Under the pieces are notes generated by a model that was not told where the DNA came from, searched no databases, and was given only the letters and a program-made list of their open reading frames with translations. The translations under genes were made by a program, and so were the position numbers. Positions 37,464 to 46,292 of a stretch of 64,000 bases of DNA are shown here, one piece after another (the first letter of the stretch is position 1; every line of letters begins with the position of its first letter). Source of the stretch: Sphingomonas japonica (GTDB lineage Bacteria > Pseudomonadota > Alphaproteobacteria > Sphingomonadales > Sphingomonadaceae); NCBI RefSeq assembly GCF_006346325.1, contig NZ_VDYR01000001.1, forward strand, positions 992,001 to 1,056,000, given 5' to 3'.

Positions 37464-39283
37464 AGCCCGCTCAACGCCTCGGCCGCGATCATTCGCGCGG
37501 CGCCCTCGCGCCCGACCGCGCGCAAAGCGGCGGTGATGTGGAACAGCGTGGCGGGAGCCACCCCTGCCCAGCCCGGCGTCTGCATGCCGGTGGCGGCAAG
37601 CAGGATGACGGTGCCCGCTTCGCCGCGCTGCGCCGCCTGCGCGATCGCGCGGGTCCAGGCATTCTGATCTCCGATCGGCACGTCGAGCGAGTCGGCGAGC
37701 CCCTCGATCGAGCCTTCGTCGATCCGAGCGAGCCCCGCCACGCCGGCAAAGAACAGCTGGCGTCGGCGCTCGGACCACTGATCGTCGCCGCCGCTATAGC
37801 CGCGGACATCGCTGGCATCGTAGGGTTGCGAGCGCGAGGCATCGCTCAGCGCGATCAGCGCCCAGGCGGTGCCCGACGCCGGCACCAGCGGTGCCCATCG
37901 CGCTGCCGCGGTGTCGAGACCGGCAGTCAGCATCGCCGCCACCAGCCGGTCGGCATCGGCGAGCGACGCCTCGTTCGGTACGATGCGCGCCGCCGCACGC
38001 GCGGTCAGGATCAGCCGCGCCGCGCGTTCCAGCGGATCACCGCTGTCCCCCCACAGGCCGCGCAATACTTCCAGACGTCCGGCGGCGGTGTTGTCGGTAT
38101 AGGCCGCGCGAAGATCGCGCGCGAGCGACACCTCCGCAGCGCCCGAATCGTCCGATTGCTCGACCGCGCCGTACAGATCGACCAGCGCGAGGTTCGATAG
38201 CACGCCGCGCGCCGCGGCATATTCGGCCGGGGCAAGCCGCTCGTGCGGAAGCAATTGCGGCGCCTGCGCCTGCCATGCGCGCACCTGGGGTCGTACCGTG
38301 CCAATCAGCGATGCCGGAATCTCGACCCCGGTCGCGGTCGCCAGGCCATAGCGCCATGCGTCGAGTTGATCGATGCCGTCCCATTCGATCGTCACCGCCC
38401 GGCGGCCACCGGCACCCGCGCCAAGCACCTTCTCAGCCAGATCGACATCGATCCCCTCGCGGTTGCGATTGGCGCGGCGCGCCTGGTCGATCAGCCGGCC
38501 CGCCTCGCGCGGCCTGCCTTCCAACCCGGCGCACATCGCCTGGGCCATGACCCAGCCGCGCTCGTTCGACACGCGCATCGCGCCATCGACCAGCGGGCAC
38601 ATCGCCGCGGGATCGGCGGTGGCGAGCGCGACCTGCATTGCCACTTGGTACATTTTAGGCGTGTAGTTCTCGGTATCGACCGATTGCACGACGTCGCGCG
38701 CGGCAACCGATTCGCCCATACGCAGCAGCAGCCATGCCCGTTCGGCCGCGAAATCGGCGCCGTTGACGTTCGATGGCGTATCGACGCGGGAGAGCAAGGC
38801 GCGCCGCAGCACGATCGACAGCCAGCGCGAGGCGATCGGCATTCCGGTGCGGCGCATCAATGTCGTCAGGAAGCGCCCGTCGCTGCGCCCGAACCCGTCC
38901 GCCGCGATCCCGTCGCTGTCGGTTCCGATCGCACCGACCCGGTCGAGCGAGCGCCGCGCATAATCGGGCAATTCATATTGCGCGAGCACTTCGGGGTCGA
39001 TCGGCGTTGGCGTGCCGCTGGGGGTCGGCGTCGGGGTCGGACTCGGCGTGGGCGATGCCGTGCTGCTGGGCGGCAGCGGCTGCACGGTGCCCGGTGCCGG
39101 CCTCGCCGGACGCGGAGCGGCGGCCGGCGGCGGCGGAGCTACCGGATCGCCGAACCCTTCGGGCAACAGCGATTCGGGTGCGTCCTGATCCTGGACCAGT
39201 GCATGTCCCACCACCGGCACGGCGACGCTGGCAATCGCGACGGCTAGCGCCGCCAGCGCGATCTCAGCTCGAAAGATTTTCAA
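37460..39283 (-). CDS. Large exported protein, Pro/Thr-rich linker and helical body
   Basis: A 607-residue protein not assigned to a known family. The preferred start is the TTG at 39283: it has GAAGG about 9 bases upstream and opens a clean signal peptide (MKIFRAEIALAALAVAIASV). A low-complexity linker rich in Pro, Ala, Ser and Thr follows, including PTPSPTPTPTPSG near residue 80. The rest is Ala/Leu-rich and helical, with recurring helix pairs that may be TPR- or Sel1-like, but no exact repeat was confirmed. It overlaps xerD by 4 bp downstream and a 45-residue membrane ORF upstream. Probably periplasmic or envelope-attached. Confidence 0.75.
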   Translation of the reverse strand: MKIFRAEIALAALAVAIASVAVPVVGHALVQDQDAPESLLPEGFGDPVAPPPPAAAPRPARPAPGTVQPLPPSSTASPTPSPTPTPTPSGTPTPIDPEVLAQYELPDYARRSLDRVGAIGTDSDGIAADGFGRSDGRFLTTLMRRTGMPIASRWLSIVLRRALLSRVDTPSNVNGADFAAERAWLLLRMGESVAARDVVQSVDTENYTPKMYQVAMQVALATADPAAMCPLVDGAMRVSNERGWVMAQAMCAGLEGRPREAGRLIDQARRANRNREGIDVDLAEKVLGAGAGGRRAVTIEWDGIDQLDAWRYGLATATGVEIPASLIGTVRPQVRAWQAQAPQLLPHERLAPAEYAAARGVLSNLALVDLYGAVEQSDDSGAAEVSLARDLRAAYTDNTAAGRLEVLRGLWGDSGDPLERAARLILTARAAARIVPNEASLADADRLVAAMLTAGLDTAAARWAPLVPASGTAWALIALSDASRSQPYDASDVRGYSGGDDQWSERRRQLFFAGVAGLARIDEGSIEGLADSLDVPIGDQNAWTRAIAQAAQRGEAGTVILLAATGMQTPGWAGVAPATLFHITAALRAVGREGAARMIAAEALSGL

Positions 39284-39401
39284 GCGCGACCGCCTTCTCG
39301 ACTGGAACCGCTGGTTGTTCGGTCGCCTGCTGCGACAGCAGGAACATGCCGCCGACGATGGCGACCAGCACGACGATGAGGATGACGATGGAGCGTGACA
39401 T
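39264..39401 (-). CDS. Small single-TM protein (45 aa)
   Basis: An ATG at 39401 opens a 45-residue frame: MSRSIVILIVVLVAIVGGMF forms one transmembrane helix, followed by a short polar tail (SQQATEQPAVPVEKAV). It stops at 39264, overlapping the TTG start of the large exported protein by 20 bases in another frame. The overlap and shared strand suggest translational coupling. The even hydrophobic helix and usual GC3 pattern support a real gene. Function unknown. Confidence 0.65.
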   Translation of the reverse strand: MSRSIVILIVVLVAIVGGMFLLSQQATEQPAVPVEKAVALENLSS

Positions 39402-39483
39402 GATGGCGTTGGGAAATCCCGTGTGATGAAAGCGCCCGCGCCTTTTGCCCGACGCACCCTTGCGCTGTATAGCCCCGTTTCCG

Positions 39484-40023
39484 ATGCTGCAAACGCCCCA
39501 TCCCATTCCCCGTTGGACCGGACGGCCGATCGTCCTGGTGGGACTGATGGGCGCGGGAAAATCGACGGTGGGACGCCGCCTCGCGCTGCGGCTCAAGCTT
39601 CCCTTTGTCGATGCCGACAGCGAAATCGAGGAAGCCGCGGGGATGAGCATTCCCGATATCTTCGACCGGTTCGGCGAGCCCTATTTTCGCGACGGCGAGC
39701 GCCGGGTGATCGCGCGGCTGATCGACGGCAGCGCCAAGGTGATCGCCACCGGCGGCGGCGCGTTCCTCAACGAGGAAACCCGTGGGCTGATTCTAGACGA
39801 GTCGATCGCGATCTGGCTCGACGCCGATCCCGCGGTGCTCGCAGAACGGGTCAAGCGCCGCGACACCCGGCCGCTGCTGCGCGGGCGCGATCCGCTGACG
39901 GTGCTCAGCGAACTCGCTCAACAGCGCAATCCAGTCTATGCGCTGGCGCCGATCCGCGTCACCAGCCATGACGCGCCGCACGACCTGACGGTCAACGCGA
40001 TATTGGAGGCGATCGGCCAATGA
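39484..40023 (+). CDS. aroK: Shikimate kinase
   Basis: A 179-residue P-loop kinase for the fifth step of the shikimate pathway. Walker A is GLMGAGKSTVGRRLA near residue 21; DADSEIEEAAG binds shikimate and metal; GGGAFL and the lid region RDTRPLLRG follow. The ATG at 39484 is preferred over one 13 codons upstream because the extension is not conserved-looking. It precedes aroB by 10 bases, the usual aroKB order. Confidence 0.95.
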   Translation: MLQTPHPIPRWTGRPIVLVGLMGAGKSTVGRRLALRLKLPFVDADSEIEEAAGMSIPDIFDRFGEPYFRDGERRVIARLIDGSAKVIATGGGAFLNEETRGLILDESIAIWLDADPAVLAERVKRRDTRPLLRGRDPLTVLSELAQQRNPVYALAPIRVTSHDAPHDLTVNAILEAIGQ

Positions 40024-40033
40024 CGGTGGGCAG

Positions 40034-41140
40034 ATGACGACGATTCCCGTGGCACTGGGGACCCGCAGCTACGACGTGCGGATCGAGCAAGGCCTGCTCG
40101 CTCGCGCGGGCGAGGTCCTGGCGCCGCTCGCCGGGGGACGGCGAATGGTAATCGTCACCGACCGCAATGTGCTCGGTCATGCCGAGACGCTCGAGGCATC
40201 GCTGACCGCCGCCGGCGTCGACCACGCGCGCATCGCGCTGTCGCCGGGCGAAGCGACCAAGAGCTGGGACACCCTCGCCTTCGTCACCGACCGGCTGCTC
40301 GAACTGGGCGTCGAACGTTCCGACCATGTCATCGCGCTGGGCGGCGGCGTCATCGGCGACCTGACCGGATTCGCCTGCGCGATCCTCAAGCGTGGCTGCC
40401 GATTCGTGCAGATTCCTACCAGCCTGCTTGCTCAGGTCGATTCGTCGGTCGGCGGCAAGACCGCGATCAACAGCCAGATGGGCAAGAACCTGGTCGGTGC
40501 ATTCCATCAGCCGTCACTGGTGCTGGTGGATCCGAGCGTGCTCGACACGCTGCCCCAGCGCGAGGTCGCGGCGGGCTATGCCGAAGTCGTCAAATACGGC
40601 CTGATCGACGACCCGGAGTTCTTTAAGTGGTGCGAAGCGCATGCCGAGCGGCTGCTCGCCGGCGACCCAGCCGCACGCGCGCATGCCATCGCGCACTCGG
40701 TCGCCGCCAAGGCGCGGATCGTGGCGGAAGACGAGGAGGAGCGCAGCGGCAGGCGCGCGCTGCTCAACCTGGGCCACACTTTCGGCCATGCGCTCGAGGC
40801 CGAGACCGGCTTTTCGCAGGCGTTGCTCCACGGCGAGGCGGTCGCCGCGGGCATGGCGCTCGCGTACCGCTATTCCGCCGATCGCGGGCTGTGCCCGGGT
40901 GAGGACGCGAAGCGCGTCGCCGCCCATCTGCGCTCGGTCGGATTGCCCGATGGGCTTGCGGCGGCGGGCGTTGCCGCTACCGGCGCGACGCTGGTCGGGC
41001 ACATGCTGCATGACAAGAAGATGGAGGGCGGGACGCTGCCGTTCCTGCTGACGCAGGGCATCGGGCGCAGCTATCTCGACCGCGACGTCGATCTGGCCGA
41101 CGTCGCCGCGTTTCTCGATCGCCAGTACGCCGCCGCCTGA
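40034..41140 (+). CDS. aroB: 3-dehydroquinate synthase
   Basis: A 368-residue NAD- and zinc-dependent enzyme that closes DAHP to 3-dehydroquinate, the second shikimate step. Motifs: the nucleotide segment [15 protein letters not shown] near residue 102, [10 protein letters not shown], and zinc ligands in [11 protein letters not shown] and [11 protein letters not shown]. Its stop overlaps the ATG of the small DUF2256 gene. Cotranscribed with aroK. Confidence 0.96.
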   Translation: MTTIPVALGTRSYDVRIEQGLLARAGEVLAPLAGGRRMVIVTDRNVLGHAETLEASLTAAGVDHARIALSPGEATKSWDTLAFVTDRLLELGVERSDHVIALGGGVIGDLTGFACAILKRGCRFVQIPTSLLAQVDSSVGGKTAINSQMGKNLVGAFHQPSLVLVDPSVLDTLPQREVAAGYAEVVKYGLIDDPEFFKWCEAHAERLLAGDPAARAHAIAHSVAAKARIVAEDEEERSGRRALLNLGHTFGHALEAETGFSQALLHGEAVAAGMALAYRYSADRGLCPGEDAKRVAAHLRSVGLPDGLAAAGVAATGATLVGHMLHDKKMEGGTLPFLLTQGIGRSYLDRDVDLADVAAFLDRQYAAA

Positions 41141-41313
41141 TGCCGCAAGGCGTCGCCAAGCGCGATCTGCCCACCAAGACCTGCCCGGTGTGCAAGCGTC
41201 CGTTCGCGTGGCGCAAGAAATGGGCGCGCGACTGGGAAGCGGTGGTTTACTGTTCGGAGCGATGCCGGCGCGGCGGGAAGTGCCACCCCGCATCGTCGGT
41301 TCGCGCCGACTAG
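41140..41313 (+). CDS. DUF2256 small zinc-ribbon-like protein (57 aa)
   Basis: The ATG at 41140 shares one base with the aroB TGA (TGATG). The 57-residue product has four cysteines in a zinc-ribbon spacing: TCPVCKRPF with CxxC, then [12 protein letters not shown]. The tryptophan-rich middle [15 protein letters not shown] is the DUF2256 signature. Family members of this size occur across bacteria with no known role. Short genes like this are easily missed, but the motif is strong. Confidence 0.88.
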   Translation: MPQGVAKRDLPTKTCPVCKRPFAWRKKWARDWEAVVYCSERCRRGGKCHPASSVRAD

Positions 41314-41377
41314 GCACCAGGCAGCGACGTCGGGGGTTTATAGCAGGCTCGGAACGATCCCCCTTTGCGGCCTCCCG

Positions 41378-41728
41378 TCAGTCAGGACGGACCTGCAAGC
41401 GGATGGCGCTCCATCCCAGCCATAACCATCCGGCAATCAGCAGCAGTCCGCCGATCGGCGTCACCGCGCCGAGCCACCGCGGCAAGCCCAGCGCCATCAG
41501 ATAGAGCGTGCCCGCGAAACCCAGCCCGCCGGCCAGGAACAGCGCCGACGGCACCCTGCTGTCGATCAGCCACAGCACCGCGAGGGCAGCGACGGCATGC
41601 ACCATCTGATACTGCGCACCGGTCCGCAGCCATTCGGCCGCCTGCCCGCTCGCCCCATGCGCACCAAAGGCACCCGCGGCCACCGCCATCGCACCCGACA
41701 GCGCCGCCGCCAGCACGACCGCCTTCAC
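41378..41728 (-). CDS. DUF423 small membrane protein
   Basis: A 116-residue inner-membrane protein with four hydrophobic helices. The N-terminal GAMAVAAGAFGAHG and the later GAQYQMVHAVAALA are the DUF423 signatures, and the C-terminal helix contains TPIGGLLLIAGW. Function is unknown. It overlaps the antiporter gene by 4 bp and ends the leftward radA-to-DUF423 run. Confidence 0.88.
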   Translation of the reverse strand: MKAVVLAAALSGAMAVAAGAFGAHGASGQAAEWLRTGAQYQMVHAVAALAVLWLIDSRVPSALFLAGGLGFAGTLYLMALGLPRWLGAVTPIGGLLLIAGWLWLGWSAIRLQVRPD

Positions 41729-43503
41729 GCCTCCGCCTGCCGCGCTTCGCGAGCAATGCGCTCTTGGGTGAACATGTCCTCGCGCCCGGCATAGAGATCG
41801 CCGGCCTCGGTCTGGATGCCCAGCCTTTTCGAATCCATGCGCCGATAATCGCTCTCGGTCCGGTCGATCTCGCTATCATCGACGCCGACACAGACCATCG
41901 CCTGGCGCGCCATCTCGATCGCGGATTCATAGACTTCGCGGACGATACCGTCGACGGGAGCGTTCTTGAGCTTGAGCACGCTGCGGCGGTCATAGGCGCG
42001 CAGGAAGATGCCGGCATCGGGGAAAGCCGCGCGCACGCTGTCGAGCAGTTCGCGGTCAAGCTGGTCGCCATCGAGGCAGAACAGGATCAGCTCGGCATCG
42101 GCCGCACCCGCCTGGCGCAGCATGTCCAACCGGGTACCGTCGCCATAATAGACCTTCATGCCGAAATCACCGGCAACCTCGATCGTTTCAGGATCGGTGT
42201 CGATCAGCGTCACCGAAATGCCCTGTCCGATCAGCAACTGCCCAACGGTCTGGCCGAACCGGCCATAGCCGACCACCAGCGCGCTGGCGCCGTCGTGCCG
42301 CGGACCTTCCAGCCCCTCGCCCGCCCCGCCCGCGGCCGGCTCGGCGCGCAGGCCCTTGGTCAGCATCATCAGGAACGGCGTCGTCGCCATCGACAGTGTG
42401 ATGATCGCCCCGAACACGCTAGCCGCGGCAGGCGCAATCAGGAAGGCACTCTGCGCCTGCGCGAACAGGACAAATCCGAATTCGCCGCCCTGGCTGAGCA
42501 GCAGCCCAAGCGCGAATGCCTGCCGCCACGGCATTCGGAACGCGAGCGCCAGCAGGAAGATCACCCCTGCTTTGGCGACGATCAGCGCCGCCGCCATGCC
42601 TATCACGAAGCCCGGCCGCTCGGCGATCGCATTGAGATCGAGCATCATCCCGACGGCGAGGAAGAACAGCCCGAGCAGGATCGATCGGAACGGCTCGACA
42701 TCGGCCTCCAGCTCGTGACGATACGGGCTGTCGGCGAGCATCACGCCGGCGATGAACGCGCCGAGCGCGGTCGAAAGCCCGAGCGATTCCATCAGCGCGG
42801 CGCTGGCGATGACGGTGAACAAGCCCGCGAACACGAACATCTCGCGCTCGCCGAGATTGCCAATCAGGCGGAATAGCGGGCGCAGCACGAATCGCCCGGC
42901 CAGGATCAGCCCGGCGATCGCCAGCACCGTGTAGATTCCGAGCAGCCAGCCCGGCGGCCCCGCCGCGTCGGCCGGATTGCGCGACAAGGCGGCGATGATC
43001 GTGATCAGGGGAACAATCGACAGGTCCTGGAACAGCAGGATCGAGAAGGCGCGCTCGCCGAACGGAGTCTTCAGCCGCCCGCCCGATTGCAGCAATGGCA
43101 GCACCTGCGCGGTCGACGACAATGCCAGCGGCAGGCCGAGCGCCAGCGCGGCGGCGATCGAAAACCCTGCGCCACCCCAGATGATGGCGGTGACGGCCAA
43201 CCCGCACAGCACCACCTGCAACAGTCCGAAGCCGAAAATATCCTGCCGCATCCGCCACAACCGCGACGGGCTGAGTTCGAGACCGACGAGGAACAGCAGC
43301 AACGTGATGCCGAGTTCGGCGATGCCCATCTTCGATTCGGCACCTCCGACCAGCCCAAGCATCTGCGGTCCGACAACGGCGCCTGCGACCAGATAACCCA
43401 GCGTCGCACCGAGGCCGAGCTTTCGAAACACCAGGACCGAGATCAGCGCGGCACCGAACAGCGGAGCGAACTCGCTCACCACCGACATGCCGTGCGCTTC
43501 CAT
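41725..43503 (-). CDS. CPA2-type cation:proton antiporter with TrkA-N domain (KefB-like)
   Basis: A 592-residue membrane protein from the ATG at 43503, which overlaps the previous stop by one base; another in-frame ATG lies five codons later. About 12 transmembrane helices carry the Na/H-exchanger fold (GYLVAGAVVGPQ early, QDLSIVPLITIIAA mid-way). An RCK/TrkA-N domain follows with VVGYGRFGQTVGQLL near residue 425 and the adenosine-binding Asp in LIDTDPE. KefB-type systems exchange potassium for protons and respond to glutathione adducts; whether this one is glutathione-gated is not shown. Confidence 0.9.
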   Translation of the reverse strand: MEAHGMSVVSEFAPLFGAALISVLVFRKLGLGATLGYLVAGAVVGPQMLGLVGGAESKMGIAELGITLLLFLVGLELSPSRLWRMRQDIFGFGLLQVVLCGLAVTAIIWGGAGFSIAAALALGLPLALSSTAQVLPLLQSGGRLKTPFGERAFSILLFQDLSIVPLITIIAALSRNPADAAGPPGWLLGIYTVLAIAGLILAGRFVLRPLFRLIGNLGEREMFVFAGLFTVIASAALMESLGLSTALGAFIAGVMLADSPYRHELEADVEPFRSILLGLFFLAVGMMLDLNAIAERPGFVIGMAAALIVAKAGVIFLLALAFRMPWRQAFALGLLLSQGGEFGFVLFAQAQSAFLIAPAAASVFGAIITLSMATTPFLMMLTKGLRAEPAAGGAGEGLEGPRHDGASALVVGYGRFGQTVGQLLIGQGISVTLIDTDPETIEVAGDFGMKVYYGDGTRLDMLRQAGAADAELILFCLDGDQLDRELLDSVRAAFPDAGIFLRAYDRRSVLKLKNAPVDGIVREVYESAIEMARQAMVCVGVDDSEIDRTESDYRRMDSKRLGIQTEAGDLYAGREDMFTQERIAREARQAEA

Positions 43504-43952
43504 CAGCGCGGAACCGGCTGCGTCGCGGCCGCCTGCGCGGCAGCTTCGGCGACGGCTTCGAACGCCAGCCGGATCGACGCATGGCGCGCGCTGTGCGGCA
43601 GCGCCGGCACGAAGATGTCCAGTCCGGGCCAGTCGGGGGTCGCTTCGGCCCCGGCGAGCCACTCCGCAAGCGAATCACGGGCAGCGCCCAATTCGGCTGC
43701 CGTCTTGCCCACCGCGTGCGACGCCATCAGCGACGCGGATGCCTGACCCAGCGCACACGCCCGGACCAGCAGCCCGATCCGTTCGATCCGGCCGTCCTGG
43801 TCGGTATCGACATCGACCGTCACCCGACTGCCGCAGATCGGCGAGCGTTTCTCGACGCTGGCCATCGGCGCCTCCAGCCGCTGCTGATGCGGGATGGTGG
43901 CCGCGAGGCGCAGGATGCGGGTGTTGTAGAGCGGAGCGTTCACCCCCCGCAT
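43503..43952 (-). CDS. NifU-like Fe-S scaffold domain protein
   Basis: A 149-residue protein of the NifU N-terminal/IscU type, which holds a transient Fe-S cluster. It has an IPHQQRLEAP helix, then RSPICGSRVTVDV, then RACALGQASASLMAS, so two of the three ligand cysteines are seen; the third position looks like His (LPHSARHASIRLAFEA). The missing Cys may mean a variant scaffold. Either the ATG at 43952 or the GTG at 43943 (giving MNAPLYNTRIL) could be the start. It sits between cvpA and the antiporter gene. Confidence 0.82.
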   Translation of the reverse strand: MRGVNAPLYNTRILRLAATIPHQQRLEAPMASVEKRSPICGSRVTVDVDTDQDGRIERIGLLVRACALGQASASLMASHAVGKTAAELGAARDSLAEWLAGAEATPDWPGLDIFVPALPHSARHASIRLAFEAVAEAAAQAAATQPVPR

Positions 43953-44018
43953 GTAGGCGAGCGCCTCAACAAGTGCGAGGGGGATTGCCGGGTCCGCTGC
44001 GCGTGCCCGAGGGTCGTT

Positions 44019-44555
44019 CTACTCGTCGGCCTGCTCGCGCTCGAACAGCGGTTCGCCGCGCCGCCGCTTGTCGACGAAGTCGGCGACCTCGGCGCTCGTC
44101 GCGTTGAGCAGCGGATAGGTGCGCGACTGTGTCATCCAGTCGGGGCGCTGGAGCGGCCCACCGCTCAGCGTGTCGAGCACCAATACCAGCAGCAGAAAGG
44201 CCAGGCTGACCAGGATCACCCCCTTGAGCAGGCCGAAGCCGAACCCCAGCGCGCGGTCGATCGGGCCGAGTATGGAACTGCGCGTGCGGCTGCCGACCAT
44301 GTTGGCGACCAGCCGTCCGGCAAAATAGGTCACCCCGGCAATGATCGCGAAGGCCAGCGTGGCCGCGCCCGCGGCGGTGCCGACGCTGCCGAGAAACATC
44401 GCGGTCAGCGGCGTGTGGAACAGGCGTACGGCGAACACGACGAACACCCACGCCATCAGCGACAGCACTTCGGTGACGAACCCGCGCAGAAACCCGAGCA
44501 CGGCGGCACCGCCGACGATCAGCAGCACGAGGATGTCGAGGCCGGTCAGGTCCAT
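44019..44555 (-). CDS. CvpA-family membrane protein
   Basis: A 178-residue inner-membrane protein with four or five hydrophobic helices. The CvpA pattern is clear: an N-terminal LDILVLLIVGGAAVLGFLRG, then VTEVLSLMAWV, and a conserved loop SILGPIDRALGFGFGLLKG between helices 3 and 4. CvpA affects colicin V export and stress tolerance in enterobacteria; its role here is not known. It follows radA after 11 bases. Confidence 0.88.
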   Translation of the reverse strand: MDLTGLDILVLLIVGGAAVLGFLRGFVTEVLSLMAWVFVVFAVRLFHTPLTAMFLGSVGTAAGAATLAFAIIAGVTYFAGRLVANMVGSRTRSSILGPIDRALGFGFGLLKGVILVSLAFLLLVLVLDTLSGGPLQRPDWMTQSRTYPLLNATSAEVADFVDKRRRGEPLFEREQADE

Positions 44556-44566
44556 GCAGCGCGCCG

Positions 44567-45940
44567 CTACCCGCGCCCGAGCATATGGTCAACGAATTGC
44601 GCGAGCGTGCGAAAGCCGGACAAGGTCATCGCCTTGCCATCGGCCGCTTGCGCCGACGGGGCGAGCGCGCGGGTAAAGCCCAGCTTGCCCGCCTCGCGCA
44701 TGCGCAGCGCGCCGTGCGCGACCGGGCGGACCTCGCCCGACAGCGCGATCTCGCCGAATGCCACAGCGTCGGCCGCGACCGCGCGCTCCGACAAGGCCGA
44801 GACCAAAGCCGCCGCGACCGCTAGATCGGCGGCCGGGTCCTGAACGCGATAGCCGCCGGCGATGTTGAGATAGACCTCGCATGTCGAAAAGCTGAGGCCA
44901 CAGCGCGCCTCGAGCACCGCCAGGATCATCGCCAGCCGCCCCGAATCCCAGCCGACCACCGCACGGCGCGGCGTCGCGCCCGACGCCAGCCGGACCACCA
45001 GCGCCTGTACCTCCACCAAGACCGGACGGGTGCCTTCGAGCGCGGGGAATACGACGGTGCCGGTGACGCCCTCGTCGCGCTGCGTCAGGAACAGCGACGA
45101 CGGATTGGCGACTTCGCTCAACCCCTGCGTCTCCATCGCGAACACGCCGATCTCGTCAGTGCCGCCGAAGCGGTTCTTGATCGCGCGAAGGATGCGATAC
45201 TGATGGCTGCGCTCGCCTTCGAACGCCAGCACGGTATCGACCATATGCTCCAGCACGCGCGGCCCGGCGATCGACCCGTCCTTGGTGACGTGGCCGACGA
45301 GCACCACCGCCGTGCCGCGCTCCTTCGCAAAGCGAATGAGCTCGCCCGCCGACGCGCGCACTTGGCTGACGGTGCCGGGGGCGCCCTCGATCAGGTCGCT
45401 GTGCATCGTCTGGATCGAATCGATCACCAGCAGCGCGGGCGGCGGCCCCGACCCGAGCGTGGTCAGGATATCGCGCACCGACGTCGCCGCCGCGAGCAGC
45501 ACCGGAGCCTCGCCGAGCCCCAGCCGCCGCGCGCGCAGCCGCACCTGGTCGGCCGCCTCCTCACCCGACACATAGGCGACCGAAAGTCCGCGCAGCGCGA
45601 TCTTCGCCGCTGCCTGGAGCAGCAGGGTCGACTTGCCGATTCCCGGATCGCCGCCGATCAACGTCGCCGACCCTTCGACGAAGCCCCCGCCCAGCGCGCG
45701 GTCGAACTCGGCAATGCCGCTGGGCATGCGCTCGGGCAGCGCGATGTCGGTATCGAGCTTCGACATCAGGATGGTGCGCCCGCCCGATTGCAGGTGGTGC
45801 TTCGCCTGGAAGGGCGTCACCGCCGCACCGGCATCCTCGACCAGACTGTTCCATTCGCCACAATCGCCGCATTGCCCCGCCCACTGGCTGGTTGAGGAAC
45901 CGCATTGCTGGCAGACATATCGTTTGCGGGGCTTGGCCAT
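44567..45940 (-). CDS. radA: DNA repair/branch-migration protein RadA
   Basis: A 457-residue RadA (Sms). The N-terminal zinc finger has four cysteines (CQQCGSS and CGDCGEW), a RecA-like ATPase follows with Walker A GGDPGIGKST near residue 95, the diagnostic KNRFGGTDEIG motif lies near residue 255, and the C-terminal Lon-like domain starts around residue 300. It drives branch migration during recombinational repair. First gene of the leftward run through cvpA and the NifU-like gene. Confidence 0.95.
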   Translation of the reverse strand: MAKPRKRYVCQQCGSSTSQWAGQCGDCGEWNSLVEDAGAAVTPFQAKHHLQSGGRTILMSKLDTDIALPERMPSGIAEFDRALGGGFVEGSATLIGGDPGIGKSTLLLQAAAKIALRGLSVAYVSGEEAADQVRLRARRLGLGEAPVLLAAATSVRDILTTLGSGPPPALLVIDSIQTMHSDLIEGAPGTVSQVRASAGELIRFAKERGTAVVLVGHVTKDGSIAGPRVLEHMVDTVLAFEGERSHQYRILRAIKNRFGGTDEIGVFAMETQGLSEVANPSSLFLTQRDEGVTGTVVFPALEGTRPVLVEVQALVVRLASGATPRRAVVGWDSGRLAMILAVLEARCGLSFSTCEVYLNIAGGYRVQDPAADLAVAAALVSALSERAVAADAVAFGEIALSGEVRPVAHGALRMREAGKLGFTRALAPSAQAADGKAMTLSGFRTLAQFVDHMLGRG

Positions 45941-45980
45941 GACGCGGCCTATCCCACCGGGAACGAAAAGGGAATATGCT

Positions 45981-46202
45981 TCAACCGGCGGAGAGTTCCG
46001 AACCGCGTTTGAGCGCGCGATCGCCGTCTTCCTGTTCGACCAGATAGGCGGGATTGTCCTTGGTACCGTTCTTGACGATCTTCGACCCCTTGATCGTCCG
46101 CTGGACGCGACGGTCGAAGCGTTCGGCCACCTTGCCCTTGGCAGTGCCGCTGCCCCACGACCATTTCACCGCCTGACCCTTGCGAAAAGCGTTCGACATC
46201 AA
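45981..46202 (-). CDS. DUF2945 / TUDOR-like small protein
   Basis: A 73-residue basic protein (the second Met is the likelier start). It has the beta-barrel pattern of the DUF2945 or hypervirulence-associated TUDOR family: FRKGQAVKWSWGSGTAKGKV, then KGSKIVKNGTKDNPAYLVEQ, then GDRALKRGSEL. Function unknown in bacteria. It is a single gene, 40 bases upstream of radA on the same strand. Confidence 0.82.
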   Translation of the reverse strand: MMSNAFRKGQAVKWSWGSGTAKGKVAERFDRRVQRTIKGSKIVKNGTKDNPAYLVEQEDGDRALKRGSELSAG

Positions 46203-46292
46203 CTACCTCCTCTGGCTCCGGCGCGGGAGCGCGCGACGCGGCAAATCGTTCCGATGGCCAAAGCCCGCGCGCCCCGCTAAGCGGCTTGCCCC

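Noticed and set aside
41365..42876. A 503-codon open frame on the plus strand
   Set aside because: Antisense to the antiporter gene and DUF423; its composition is that of a reverse-complement shadow.
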